DNA of 64,000 nucleotides from Ardenticatenaceae bacterium (GTDB lineage Bacteria; Chloroflexota; Anaerolineae; Promineifilales; Promineifilaceae), in NCBI GenBank assembly GCA_020634215.1, contig JACKCD010000025.1, forward strand, positions 1 through 64,000, read 5' to 3'. This document shows positions 1 to 8,063 of this stretch, piece by piece. The notes under the pieces are model-generated. The model saw nothing but the letters and a program-made list of their open reading frames with translations, ran no database searches and was not told the DNA's origin. Position 1 is the stretch's first letter. The number at the start of each line of letters is the position of its first letter. The translations under genes and the position numbers were made by a program.

Positions 1-20
1 GACCCGATTAATTTGTTAAC

Positions 21-60
21 CCACTAAAAATCTCCAATCTCTAGTCTCTAATCCCCCATC
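21..60. repeat. Iterated ATCTCCAATCTCT repeat, copy 1
   Basis: Intergenic DNA made of tandem variants of ATCTCCAATCTCTA. The same unit recurs at 2163-2222, 2330-2393 and 39633-39697. It lies just beyond the 3' end of the prenyltransferase gene. No gene is visible in bases 1-60. Confidence 0.6.
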
Positions 61-930
61 TCAAAAAATATAGAGCGCAATAAAAGCCACTAGCGTAAAC
101 AGCACAATGGTAAGCTGTAACGGACGGTCGCGCAGCACAATTTCTTCCGGTGCGCCGCCTTCTTCACGCACATAAATCAGGTACATGTAGCGGAAAAGGG
201 CATAGAGCAGGAAGGGGATGGTGAGCATCATCGAATGGTTTTCCGGTAGCCCTTCGGCCAGAAAGGTGTAGAGCGTGTAGGAGACGATGGCGCTGGTGGT
301 GACGATGGTCAACATGCGGTCAATGAGATCAAGGGTGTATTCTTCGAGAATGGCGCGGTGGCTACCCGCGTTTTGCCCCAGCAGCACCAGCTCATGCCGC
401 CGCTTGCCCAAAATCATAAACAGGGCCAGAAAGCCGCCAAAGACATAGAGCCAGGGGGAAAAGCGCTGCACCTGGATGATGGTGACACCGGCGGCAATTC
501 GCAGGACAAAGCCGGCCGCTACCAGTGAAACATCAAGCAGGACGACGTGCTTGAGCCAAAAGGTGTAGGCGATTTGGATGACAAGGTAGGTGGCGAGAAT
601 GAGATTGAAGGGAGGGGAGAGGAAGTAACCGGCGATGAGGCTGCCCAGGGCTAGGGTGACAGAGGTGGCGCGTGCCAGGGTGGGGTTGAGCCGGCCGGAT
701 GGCAACGGCCGTTTTTTCTTCGTCGGGTGCTGCCGGTCGCTCTCAATGTCGGCCAGGTCATTCATAAGGTAGACGGCACTGGACATGAGACATAGCAGCA
801 CGAAGGCGGCCAACGTGTGCAGCACGCTGCGCCCATTTGCCAGTTGGCTGTCGAAGAACAGCGCGACAAAGACAAATACGTTTTTGGGCCACTGGCGCGG
901 CCGCATGGTTTCTAATAATGCCAACAACAA
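61..930 (-). CDS. UbiA-family prenyltransferase, decaprenyl-phosphate phosphoribosyltransferase-like
   Basis: Integral membrane enzyme of 289 residues, probably transferring phosphoribose or a similar group onto polyprenyl phosphate, as DPPR synthase does in arabinogalactan-type envelope synthesis. The sequence shows the UbiA aspartate motif NDxxDxxxD at residues 57-65, followed by a basic KKKRPLPSGR stretch that is typical of the DPPR-synthase subgroup, and about eight hydrophobic segments. The N-terminal RPRQWPKN resembles the family start. The likely start is one of three consecutive TTG codons at 930; the first ATG in frame is at 906. It lies directly downstream of alanine racemase on the same strand, so the two may be co-transcribed. 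The subgroup assignment is good but the acceptor lipid is inferred. Confidence 0.85.
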   Translation of the reverse strand: MLLALLETMRPRQWPKNVFVFVALFFDSQLANGRSVLHTLAAFVLLCLMSSAVYLMNDLADIESDRQHPTKKKRPLPSGRLNPTLARATSVTLALGSLIAGYFLSPPFNLILATYLVIQIAYTFWLKHVVLLDVSLVAAGFVLRIAAGVTIIQVQRFSPWLYVFGGFLALFMILGKRRHELVLLGQNAGSHRAILEEYTLDLIDRMLTIVTTSAIVSYTLYTFLAEGLPENHSMMLTIPFLLYALFRYMYLIYVREEGGAPEEIVLRDRPLQLTIVLFTLVAFIALYIF

Positions 931-966
931 CTCGTATCTCGCTTTGATTTTAGACAGAGAGGAAGT

Positions 967-2154
967 TTAGCGCGAAACGGCCGTTTTTTCGACTTTTGCC
1001 AGATCACCTTTATACAAACGCGGCACGCGAGTATTGATGTTGGTCAAAATCTCATAGGGAATGGTATTGGCCCAGCTTGCCAGTTCCTCAACAGTGATAG
1101 TTGCCGAACCACTTTCCCCCAGCAGCAGTACCCCATCCCCGTTGTAGGCCGTTTCCCATTCAATGTTGACCATCATCTGATCCATGCAAATGCGCCCCAC
1201 CACCGGGTAACGTTTACCGCGAATGATCACCTCAGCCTGCCCCGACATGGCGCGGAAGTAACCGTCGCCATACCCCACCGGGACTGTCACCACCCGCACC
1301 AGGTGGTCGCTTTGCCACGTCGAGCCATAGCTGACGGGATGGTTGGGCTGCACTACTTTGAAGTAAACCACATGGGATTTCCAACTGAGTGCCGGCCGAA
1401 CGGGAACGGTGCGCGGCAAATCGGCAGCCGGGTACACGCCATAGAGCAAAATGCCGGCGCGTACCAAGTTAAAATGGCTTTCGGGAAGCTGCAAAATGGC
1501 CCCGGAGTTAGCAATGTGGCACAGCGGCGGGCGGGGCAGGTTGTTCTCGTCATAAAACCCCAGCACCTCGTTAAACCGCGCCAACTGCACCCGCGCCGAC
1601 GTTAAATCCAGGTCATCGGCGTTGGCAAAGTGGGAGTAGATGCCCTCGACGGTGGTGTGGCGGCAGGTAACGGCCGTTTCCAGCAGCTCCCACGCACTGT
1701 AATAATGCACCCCAATCCGCTCCATCCCCGTGTCAATCTTCAGGTGAACCTTGGCTCGCACCCCCCACTGCGCTGCCGCCGCATCAATTTGCCGCAGCTT
1801 CTCCACCGATGAGGCCGTCAACGTCAGCCCATACTGCAAAAACAGCGGAATCTGGTTGCCAATGATCCCACCCAGTACCAAAATGGGGGTTTCAATCCCC
1901 GCCTGCCGCAGCATGATCGCCTCCTCTAAAAAGGCCACGCCAAAATAAGGTGCGCCCAGGCTGGCAAGGTGACGCGCCACCGGCACCAGCCCATGCCCAT
2001 AGGCATTGGCCTTGAGAATGGGCATGACACTGGCCGGCTGGGTGGCAATGACAATGGCGCGATAATTGTCTGTCAGCCGCGCCAAATCAACTTCAACATA
2101 AGTTGGACGAACAATTTCCTGTTCACTGATGGTTGGTTCGTTAATGGCAAACAT
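967..2154 (-). CDS. alr: Alanine racemase
   Basis: PLP enzyme that interconverts L- and D-alanine to supply D-Ala for peptidoglycan. The protein has 395 residues from the ATG at 2154. The PLP lysine is in MPILKANAYGHG (Lys48), and the second catalytic region GYGDGYFR and the GRICMDQ motif are present. An upstream in-frame start at 2253 would add 33 residues, but that stretch is encoded by the iterated GGAGATT repeat and resembles nothing in the family, so I reject it. The last residues KTAVSR come from an AACGGCCGTT copy at the very 3' end. It probably shares a transcript with the prenyltransferase, 36 bases downstream. D-alanine supply fits the other envelope genes in the window. Confidence 0.95.
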   Translation of the reverse strand: MFAINEPTISEQEIVRPTYVEVDLARLTDNYRAIVIATQPASVMPILKANAYGHGLVPVARHLASLGAPYFGVAFLEEAIMLRQAGIETPILVLGGIIGNQIPLFLQYGLTLTASSVEKLRQIDAAAAQWGVRAKVHLKIDTGMERIGVHYYSAWELLETAVTCRHTTVEGIYSHFANADDLDLTSARVQLARFNEVLGFYDENNLPRPPLCHIANSGAILQLPESHFNLVRAGILLYGVYPAADLPRTVPVRPALSWKSHVVYFKVVQPNHPVSYGSTWQSDHLVRVVTVPVGYGDGYFRAMSGQAEVIIRGKRYPVVGRICMDQMMVNIEWETAYNGDGVLLLGESGSATITVEELASWANTIPYEILTNINTRVPRLYKGDLAKVEKTAVSR

Positions 2155-2162
2155 GACCAGAT

Positions 2163-2222
2163 TGTATCTTGGAGATTGGAGATTGGAGATTGCAAGCCAT
2201 AAATCTCTAATCTCCAATCTCC
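2163..2222. repeat. Iterated GGAGATT inverted repeat, copy 2
   Basis: Three GGAGATT units (2170-2191) face ATCTCTAATCTCCAATCTCC on the other side of a short GCAAGCCATAA loop, so the element can fold into a hairpin. It sits immediately upstream of the alr start and would be translated if a farther upstream start were used. Confidence 0.65.
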
Positions 2223-2329
2223 AAATAGGTTGCACCATGACCACGCCAGACATACAATTGGCTTATTCGTTGACAGATAAACAACTGAATAAGGTAAACG
2301 GCCGTTCGGGAGAGAACGGAGTGGTGTTC

Positions 2330-2393
2330 AGAGATTAGAGATTAGAGATTAGGTATACCAATCTCCAATTACCAATCTCCAATCCCCACCAAG
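2330..2393. repeat. Iterated AGAGATT inverted repeat, copy 3
   Basis: Tandem AGAGATT units (2331-2351) followed after GGTATACC by ATCTCCAATTACC and ATCTCC units in inverted orientation. It lies directly before the glycine riboswitch, between an AACGGCCGTT copy at 2297 and the first aptamer. Confidence 0.6.
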
Positions 2394-2550
2394 TCGCCGA
2401 AGGGGCAAGCCCAAGCGGGTGAAACTCTCAGGCAAAAGGACCGGGCGGAAAGTACCTCTCTGAAAAGCGAGTTGGCATCCTTGCCACCCCGCACCGAAGG
2501 GGCAAACTCAATGGCGAACGCCATTGCCAAATCTCTCAGGTTAATGACAG
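2391..2550 (+). promoter_or_regulatory. Tandem glycine riboswitch (two aptamers)
   Basis: Two glycine aptamers lie in series. The first carries CGCCGAAGGGGCAAG and ACTCTCAGGCAAAAGGAC (about 2395-2460). The second carries GCACCGAAGGGGCAAAC and AAATCTCTCAGGTTAATGAC (about 2490-2548). These are the conserved signatures of the family, and the head-to-tail arrangement with a short linker is the classical form. An intrinsic terminator follows at once and the next gene is gcvP, the glycine cleavage decarboxylase. The likely action, from the family, is that glycine binding relieves termination and turns gcvP on. Confidence 0.93.
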
Positions 2551-2588
2551 AAGGCGCGTACAGCAATTTTGCTGCTACGCGCCTTTTT
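2551..2588 (+). terminator. Riboswitch-controlled intrinsic terminator
   Basis: The stem AAGGCGCGTA-C-AGCA pairs with TGCT-GC-TACGCGCCTT around an ATTT loop and ends in a run of six T. It is directly attached to the 3' end of the second aptamer and about 90 bases before the gcvP start, so it is the expression platform. Confidence 0.9.
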
Positions 2589-2616
2589 TATTGGTTACCC
2601 AGTCATCGTTAACCAT

Positions 2617-2654
2617 AACAACTGATCACTGTTTACTGATTACCGATAACTGTC
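2617..2654. repeat. Iterated ACTGATTACCGATAACTG repeat, copy 1
   Basis: Short stretch of ACTGATCACTG, TTTACTGATTACC and GATAACTG units between the riboswitch terminator and the gcvP ribosome site. Related units occur at 7306-7342 and 14153-14220. Confidence 0.5.
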
Positions 2655-2680
2655 CCATCCCATTCCTACTGGAGAAAACC

Positions 2681-5560
2681 ATGATTAGACAAGCAACGCC
2701 TACAAACCATTCCCTTCTACAACCCCGTGATTCCTTTGCCCGGCGGCATAATGGCCCCACAATCGCCGACGTGGCCTACATGCTGGAAAGCTTGGGATTG
2801 AATTCGTTGGAAGAGCTGGTGCAAACGGCCGTTCCCGACACCATCCGCCTGCAAGGGCAATTCAACATCCCCGCCGGGCTAGGCGAAGCCGCAGCCCTGG
2901 CCGACATGCGCCAGCTTGCCAGCCAAAACAAGGTCTACCGTTCCTACATCGGCATGGGCTATAGCGACACCGTCACCCCACCCGTCATCCTCCGCAACAT
3001 CTTGGAACACCCCGGCTGGTACACCGCCTACACCCCCTACCAGGCCGAAATCGCCCAGGGGCGGCTGGAAGCCCTGCTCAACTACCAAACGATGATCACT
3101 GACCTGACAGGGTTGGAGATCGCCAACGCCTCGCTGCTGGACGAAGGCACCGCTGCCGCCGAAGCAATGACCCTGTGCCAACGCGCCCTGCCGCGCAAAT
3201 CCAAGGCCAATACCTTTTTTGTCTCCGAACTGTGCCACCCGCAAACCATTGACGTGGTGCAAACCCGCGCCGAACCGCTGGGCATCGAAGTGATTGTGGG
3301 CGACCACAATAGCTATGACTTCAGCCACGAAACCTTTGGCGTGCTGCTGCAATACCCCGCCACCGATGGCACCATTCTCGACTACGCCCCCTTTGCTGCC
3401 AAAGCCCATGAAGCAGGTGCACTCGTCGTGGTGGCCGCCGACCTGCTGGCGCTAACGTTGCTCCGCGCCCCCGGCGAATTTGGGGCCGACGTGGCCGTGG
3501 GCAACAGCCAGCGGTTTGGCGTGCCGATGGGGTACGGTGGCCCCCACGCTGCCTACATGGCAACCCAGGAAAGATACCAGCGCATCATGCCCGGCCGTCT
3601 GATTGGTGTTTCCAAGGATGCGACGGGCGAACAGGCACTCCGTATGGCCCTGCAAACGCGGGAACAGCACATTCGGCGCGACAAGGCCACGAGCAATATT
3701 TGTACGGCGCAGGTGCTGCTGGCGGTCATTGCCTCAATGTATGCCGTCTACCACGGGCCGGATGGGCTGCGGGAAATTGCTCAACGGGTGCGGTTGTTAA
3801 CGGCCGTTCTCGCCCAAGCTTTGCAAAACGGCGGCTACACCACCAACGATGGCCCCACCTTCGACACCCTCAAAATCAGCGGCGGCGGCAAAGGCCAGGC
3901 CGAACTGATTGAGGCCGCCCTGTCCCACCAAATCAACTTGCGCCGCTACGACGATGGCGCGGTGGGGGTGTCGCTGGATGAAGCCACCCAAATTAGCGAC
4001 CTGCAAGAGTTGCTGGCCGTGTTTGGCGTGACCGCCGACGTGGACGCGCTGGCCGACGGCGTTGCTCTCGACTATGATGCCACCCACAACCGCAGCAGCG
4101 ACTACTTGACCCACCCCGTTTTCAACAGCTACCACTCGGAAACCGAAATGCTGCGCTATATCTACAAGCTGCAAAGCCGCGACCTGTCGCTGGTGCATTC
4201 GATGATTCCGCTTGGCTCCTGCACCATGAAGCTCAACGCCACCACGGAGATGATTCCAGTGACGTGGCCGGAATTTGGCAAGCTCCACCCCTTTGTGCCG
4301 CTGGATCAGGCGGCGGGGTATCAGGAGATGTTCCGGCGGCTGGAAGGGTGGCTGGCGGAAGTGACGGGATTTACGGCCGTTTCTCTGCAACCCAACGCCG
4401 GTTCACAAGGGGAATACGCCGGGCTGCTTACCATTCGCCATTACCACGCTGCCCACGGCAACGGCCACCGCAACATCTGCCTCATCCCCAGTTCGGCACA
4501 TGGCACCAACCCCGCCAGCGCCGTCATGGCCGGGATGCAGGTGGTGGTGGTGGAATGCGACCACGATGGCAACATTGAAGTAGACGATTTGCGCCGCAAG
4601 GCAGAGCAGTACCGCGACAATCTGGCGGCACTGATGGTCACATACCCTTCGACCCACGGGGTGTTTGAAGCTTCCATCCGTGAAATTTGCCAAATCATCC
4701 ATGCCAATGGCGGGCAGGTTTATCTGGATGGAGCCAACATGAATGCCCAAGTGGGGCTGTGCCGCCCCGGCGACTATGGCGCAGACGTGTGCCACCTCAA
4801 TTTGCACAAGACGTTCTGCATTCCCCACGGCGGTGGTGGCCCCGGCATGGGGCCGATTGGGGTGCAGGCACATCTGGCTCCGTTCCTGCCCGGTCACGCG
4901 GTGGTGGCTGGCGTGGGCGGCACGGGGGCGGTCTCGGCTGCGCCGTGGGGCAGTGCCAGCATTCTGCCCATTTCCTATGCCTATATTGCTATGATGGGAG
5001 GCGACGGGCTGCAGCAGGCGACGCAGATGGCTATTTTGAATGCCAACTACATTGCCAAGCGGCTGGATCCGTATTACCCGGTGCTATACAAGGGGGAACA
5101 TGGGTTTGTGGCGCATGAATGTATTTTGGATTTACGGCCGTTAAAAGACAGTTCCGGCATTGGAGCCGAAGACGTTGCCAAGCGGCTGATGGATTTTGGC
5201 TTCCACGCCCCCACCATGTCTTTCCCCGTCCCTGGTACGCTGATGGTGGAACCGACTGAAAGCGAGTCGCTGGCCGAATTAGAGCGGTTCTGCCAGGCGA
5301 TGATCGCCATTCGGGAAGAGATTGCCGCTGTTGAGCGGGGCGAGATTGACCGGGAGAACAACCCGCTGCGGAATGCGCCACACACAGCCGCCGTTGTAAC
5401 CAGCAGTGAATGGAAACGGCCATATTCCCGTGAACAAGCCGCCTATCCCCTCTCCTGGGTACGTGATGCCAAATTCTGGCCGGCCGTCAGCCGCATTGAC
5501 AACGTATACGGCGACCGCAACTTGTTCTGCATTTGCCCGCCGATGGAGACGTATCAGTAG
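2681..5560 (+). CDS. gcvP: Glycine dehydrogenase (decarboxylating), P-protein
   Basis: PLP-dependent P-protein of the glycine cleavage system: it decarboxylates glycine and passes the aminomethyl group to lipoyl GcvH. The full-length, fused form has 959 residues, with the N-terminal P1 half beginning RHNGP and the C-terminal P2 half carrying the PLP lysine in LNLHKTFCIPHGGGGPGMGP (Lys710). I chose the ATG at 2681 because CTGGAGAAAACC supplies a ribosome site and the sequence then matches the family; an upstream in-frame start at 2591 lies in repeat-like DNA. No gcvT, gcvH or lpd is nearby, so the rest of the system must be elsewhere. It is controlled by the upstream tandem glycine riboswitch. 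Confidence 0.97.
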   Translation: MIRQATPTNHSLLQPRDSFARRHNGPTIADVAYMLESLGLNSLEELVQTAVPDTIRLQGQFNIPAGLGEAAALADMRQLASQNKVYRSYIGMGYSDTVTPPVILRNILEHPGWYTAYTPYQAEIAQGRLEALLNYQTMITDLTGLEIANASLLDEGTAAAEAMTLCQRALPRKSKANTFFVSELCHPQTIDVVQTRAEPLGIEVIVGDHNSYDFSHETFGVLLQYPATDGTILDYAPFAAKAHEAGALVVVAADLLALTLLRAPGEFGADVAVGNSQRFGVPMGYGGPHAAYMATQERYQRIMPGRLIGVSKDATGEQALRMALQTREQHIRRDKATSNICTAQVLLAVIASMYAVYHGPDGLREIAQRVRLLTAVLAQALQNGGYTTNDGPTFDTLKISGGGKGQAELIEAALSHQINLRRYDDGAVGVSLDEATQISDLQELLAVFGVTADVDALADGVALDYDATHNRSSDYLTHPVFNSYHSETEMLRYIYKLQSRDLSLVHSMIPLGSCTMKLNATTEMIPVTWPEFGKLHPFVPLDQAAGYQEMFRRLEGWLAEVTGFTAVSLQPNAGSQGEYAGLLTIRHYHAAHGNGHRNICLIPSSAHGTNPASAVMAGMQVVVVECDHDGNIEVDDLRRKAEQYRDNLAALMVTYPSTHGVFEASIREICQIIHANGGQVYLDGANMNAQVGLCRPGDYGADVCHLNLHKTFCIPHGGGGPGMGPIGVQAHLAPFLPGHAVVAGVGGTGAVSAAPWGSASILPISYAYIAMMGGDGLQQATQMAILNANYIAKRLDPYYPVLYKGEHGFVAHECILDLRPLKDSSGIGAEDVAKRLMDFGFHAPTMSFPVPGTLMVEPTESESLAELERFCQAMIAIREEIAAVERGEIDRENNPLRNAPHTAAVVTSSEWKRPYSREQAAYPLSWVRDAKFWPAVSRIDNVYGDRNLFCICPPMETYQ

Positions 5561-5620
5561 GGAGTACGGCGTGGGGAGTAAGGAGTGGGGAGTGCTATCA
5601 CACCCCACTCCTTACTCCCT
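5561..5620. repeat. Inverted repeat of GGGAGTAAGGAGTGGGG abutting the gcvP stop
   Basis: Perfect 17-bp arms at 5574-5590 and 5603-5619 around a 12-base loop, preceded by a degenerate extra unit GGGAGTACGGCGTGGGG. The element begins directly at the gcvP stop codon TAG. It may end the transcript as a strong hairpin, but there is no T run. Confidence 0.75.
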
Positions 5621-5637
5621 ACAAATCCACTAAATTT

Positions 5638-5668
5638 TTGCGCGGCGTGCCCCTGTTTGTGATATACT
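5638..5668 (+). promoter_or_regulatory. Possible promoter of the 58-residue protein gene
   Basis: TTGCGC (5638-5643) and TATACT (5663-5668) are separated by 19 bases. The -10 box is good; the -35 box and spacing are weak. Confidence 0.4.
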
Positions 5669-5724
5669 AGAGACTCGAATTGAAGCAAATTTTTGGGTGC
5701 TTTCCCAAGGAGATTAATTAAGAG

Positions 5725-5901
5725 ATGGCAAAAGTAACACACAAGCGGCGAGCGGTGAAGAAAAACCCAACGACGCAAAAAGCACGACCTGAAGGACCGG
5801 TGGCAAAGAAGCGGGATATCAACTGGGGTAAATGGGCTGCGATCACAATTGCGGTACTGGTTTCGCTCAGCATGATTCTGTCTCTGGTTGCCAAGTTTTA
5901 G
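5725..5901 (+). CDS. Small single-pass membrane protein, unknown function
   Basis: A 58-residue open frame with a strong ribosome site (AAGGAG, 8-13 bases before the ATG). The first 35 residues are very basic (MAKVTHKRRAVKKNP) and the last 23 form one hydrophobic segment (WAAITIAVLVSLSMILSLVAKF), so a cytoplasmic positively charged tail with one C-terminal membrane helix is predicted. It has its own possible promoter and an intrinsic terminator, which supports a real single-gene unit. I do not recognise the family. It could be a small accessory subunit of a membrane complex, but nothing nearby says which. Confidence 0.75.
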   Translation: MAKVTHKRRAVKKNPTTQKARPEGPVAKKRDINWGKWAAITIAVLVSLSMILSLVAKF

Positions 5902-5948
5902 TACGCCAACGAGTTAAAGTCGCATCTGCCATAACTGACGTTGGCTTG

Positions 5949-5973
5949 ACCCGGCATTGTGCCGGGTTTTTTG
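5949..5973 (+). terminator. Intrinsic terminator after the 58-residue protein
   Basis: CCCGGCA-TTG-TGCCGGG stem-loop followed by six T. It ends the short transcript before the convergent Nudix gene. Confidence 0.9.
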
Positions 5974-5988
5974 TTGGTAATGGGGCAG

Positions 5989-6954
5989 CTAAAAAACGGC
6001 CGTTTTTCCCCCTCTCAACCCATCTTCAATCCGTTCCCGGTGGCGCGGCGGCAGCGGTGGTAGGTCATTCGGGGCAAAGTAGCGCAGTTCCAGCGACTCC
6101 TCGCCATCGGCGCAAAGGGTGCCGCCCACCACGCGGCACAAAAACAGCGTGCTGACATATTTCATCCGGTCGCCGTTGGGGTAAGCCACCTCAAACCGTT
6201 CGTCGGAATAAATCCCCACTACCTGTACCGGCTCCACCACCAGACCCGTTTCCTCAAAAATCTCGTGGATCACTGTTTGGTCAATCCGCTCCCCCAGCTC
6301 CATGCCACCACCCGGCAGCGCCCAACTGCCGTCATCGCCGCGCCGTTGCAGCAGGACGTGGCCGTTGTTATCCACAATCAAAGCGGCGGCAGCGGGGCAA
6401 ATAAAGCGGTCTTGCCCTACATAGCGACGGACAAAGCGAAAGTAAGGTTCCTCAGCGCGGCTGTGACCCGGTTGCCCACGTTGAAAGCTGACTTCAGGCT
6501 GGTTTGCCAGGCAATCTTCGGCCATAGCGCGATACCAAACGGCCGTTTCTCCCAACCTTTCCAACAGTTCCCCCGGCTCACACCACGCCAACCCCGTCGT
6601 TTCATCTCCATCCAGCCGCAGGTCGCCCCCCGTAACGTGGCATTCAAAGGTGGCGGTAAACTGCTGCACCTGGTCGCCATTGGGGTACAGTACGTCAAAA
6701 TCGGGCGAACTGTAGAGGCCAATCAGCCGCGTCACGGCCACATCCAGCCCCGTTTCTTCGCGGGCTTCGCGCACGGCGCAGGCGGGCAGGCTTTCGCCCA
6801 GTTCTAATATCCCGCCGCTAAACCCCCACCAGCCAAAGTCGCCGCGCTGTTGCAGGAGAAAACGGCCGTTTTTGTCCCGAATAACGGCCGTTGCTGTGAC
6901 CAAAATAATCTTCTGCGAACCCACCTGGCCGCGAATCCATCGTAAATACGACAT
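5989..6954 (-). CDS. Tandem Nudix hydrolase (two Nudix domains)
   Basis: 321 residues from ATG 6954 with two complete Nudix domains, about residues 15-145 and 185-315. The first box reads GGILELGESLPACAVREAREETGLDV and matches GX5EX7REUXEEXGU. The second reads GGMELGERIDQ...HEIFEETGL, with His where Arg normally stands, while the metal-binding glutamates remain. Both domains are followed by a similar YPNGD...Q/KY segment, which points to internal duplication. Nudix enzymes hydrolyse nucleoside diphosphates linked to another group; the substrate cannot be read from the sequence. The last codons (KTAVF) are formed by an AACGGCCGTT copy. A start at 6972 is possible but lacks a ribosome site. Confidence 0.88.
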   Translation of the reverse strand: MSYLRWIRGQVGSQKIILVTATAVIRDKNGRFLLQQRGDFGWWGFSGGILELGESLPACAVREAREETGLDVAVTRLIGLYSSPDFDVLYPNGDQVQQFTATFECHVTGGDLRLDGDETTGLAWCEPGELLERLGETAVWYRAMAEDCLANQPEVSFQRGQPGHSRAEEPYFRFVRRYVGQDRFICPAAAALIVDNNGHVLLQRRGDDGSWALPGGGMELGERIDQTVIHEIFEETGLVVEPVQVVGIYSDERFEVAYPNGDRMKYVSTLFLCRVVGGTLCADGEESLELRYFAPNDLPPLPPRHRERIEDGLRGGKTAVF

Positions 6955-7031
6955 GTTTATCTTGTCACGCAAAGTCGCAAAGTCGCAAAAAGAGATTGCT
7001 GTGCTTTGCAGCTTTGCATGAGATTCTTTCG

Positions 7032-7295
7032 CTATTCACCAAAACGAAAACCTGCCGCCTCTTTCTGTAGCTGCGCCTTTGTTTCCGGCGATAGCGCGTT
7101 CCACTTTTGCCCGGTCAGCGCCCCATGCAGCGCATAGAGCAAATTGAGGCTGGCTTGTTCATGCCGCGCCTTTGCCAAGCAATAGGCCGTCACCGCCCCC
7201 ATCTCACGCAACTCATCCAGCGTCGTCACCCCAATCTCGCGCAGCCATCCGGCCGAAGTCGGCCCCAAATTCAGCTCATTTTCCAACGCACCCAT
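7032..7295 (-). CDS. TfoX C-terminal-domain protein
   Basis: An 87-residue protein consisting only of the helical TfoX/Sxy C-terminal domain: NLGPTSAGWLREIGVTTLDELREMGAV is the characteristic start, with the hairpin-like Gly-Pro and helix-hairpin segments. In the family this domain occurs alone or behind the TfoX N-terminal domain; its role outside competence is not established. A longer frame to 7382 would add residues encoded by the GATTACC repeat and overlap the tetR gene, so the ATG at 7295 is preferred. It lies 41 bases downstream of tetR on the same strand. Confidence 0.8.
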   Translation of the reverse strand: MGALENELNLGPTSAGWLREIGVTTLDELREMGAVTAYCLAKARHEQASLNLLYALHGALTGQKWNALSPETKAQLQKEAAGFRFGE

Positions 7296-7305
7296 ATCTG
7301 CCCTA

Positions 7306-7342
7306 CCCTCACTGATTACCGACGGCTGTTTACCGATTACTG
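7306..7342. repeat. Iterated CTGATTACCGA repeat, copy 2
   Basis: ACTGATTACCGACGG and TTTACCGATTACTGAGA units between tetR and the TfoX-domain gene. The complement of its TTACTG supplies the TAA stop codon of tetR (7337-7339). Confidence 0.55.
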
Positions 7343-7924
7343 AGAACCCTCGCCCATCGCCGAATACGTCCCCACTGTACACAGTTGAAACAGCGACCGC
7401 GCCATAAACTCTGGCGAATAGGGCATATTATTTTCCAGCCACCAGCTAATCAGTGCAAACAGCGACCCAGCCACATGCCACGAAATCATCGAGGCGGGCA
7501 GCGGGTCCGTTTTTACCTGCGCCAGCACCATTTGCCGCTCATTGTAGGCGGCAATGTAGCGAATAACGCTGCTGGTCACATACCCCAGCCCCTGCTGGCT
7601 TAGCACCGTGCGGAACAGTGCCTGGTTTTCGGCCACATATTCAAACACGCGCTGCATGTGCAGCGGGTTGCCCCACGGCGGTTCCCCATTGGCCTCTGCT
7701 TCCAAAAGCTGCACCAACTCATCAAAATGGGTTTCCAGACTGTCCACCAGCAGCTCTTCCTTGCTGCCATAGTGCAAATAAAACGTCGCCCGGTTCAGGT
7801 CTGCTCGCTCGGTAATGTCTTGAATGGTGATAGATTCATAAGAACGCTCCAAAATAAGCGCCAAAATTGCCTCGCTAAGCTGCCGCCGCGTTCGCAAAAC
7901 CCGTCTGTCTATTTTTTTCTTCAT
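7337..7924 (-). CDS. TetR/AcrR-family transcriptional regulator
   Basis: 195 residues. The N-terminal helix-turn-helix is at about residues 15-60 (ITIQDITERADLNRATFYLHYGSKEELL); the rest is the variable ligand-binding, dimerising half and ends in a C-terminal region seen in TetR_C-type regulators. The gene is divergent from a cytochrome P450 gene across a 193-base gap filled with TGTTG/CAACA inverted repeats, so it most likely represses itself and the P450. The inducing ligand is unknown. The stop codon falls inside an intergenic repeat. Confidence 0.9.
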   Translation of the reverse strand: MKKKIDRRVLRTRRQLSEAILALILERSYESITIQDITERADLNRATFYLHYGSKEELLVDSLETHFDELVQLLEAEANGEPPWGNPLHMQRVFEYVAENQALFRTVLSQQGLGYVTSSVIRYIAAYNERQMVLAQVKTDPLPASMISWHVAGSLFALISWWLENNMPYSPEFMARSLFQLCTVGTYSAMGEGSQ

Positions 7925-7935
7925 AGGCCGCTCCG

Positions 7936-8052
7936 TTTGTCAACAAATGTTGCTTATTCAACAAGATGCCAATATTGCCCGTTGACAAATAAAGCAACAT
8001 CCATACTATTTTATTGACGAATTGCTGTTTAATCAACAGTTTGTTGAATAAG
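7936..8052. promoter_or_regulatory. Operator array between tetR and the P450 gene
   Basis: Multiple inverted pairs of TGTTG/CAACA: CAACAAATGTTG (7941-7952), TGTTGCTTATTCAACA (7948-7963), CTGTTTAATCAACAG (8025-8039) and CAACAGTTTGTTG (8034-8046). The 12-mer CTTATTCAACAA (7953-7964) recurs inverted at 8041-8052, and TTTGTCAAC recurs inverted as GTTGACAAA (7981-7989). The sites bracket the P450 promoter, as expected for repression by the divergent TetR protein. Confidence 0.6.
7982..8009 (+). promoter_or_regulatory. Predicted promoter of the P450 gene
   Basis: TTGACA (7982-7987), 16-base spacer, TACTAT (8004-8009). The -35 box is a consensus match. Putative operator repeats lie on both sides and overlap the -35 element. 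Confidence 0.6.
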
Positions 8053-8063
8053 TGAATATTTTG

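Noticed and set aside
2155..2253. 33-residue N-terminal extension of alanine racemase
   Set aside because: It is encoded by the GGAGATT repeat, has no family similarity, and the ATG at 2154 begins directly before the conserved region.
2163..2393. CRISPR array from the repeated ATTGGAGATT units
   Set aside because: Units are 7-11 bases with no unique spacers and no cas genes.
2879..3409. Long open frame antisense to gcvP
   Set aside because: It is a by-product of the codon bias of gcvP; glycine/valine-rich with no ribosome site or domain.
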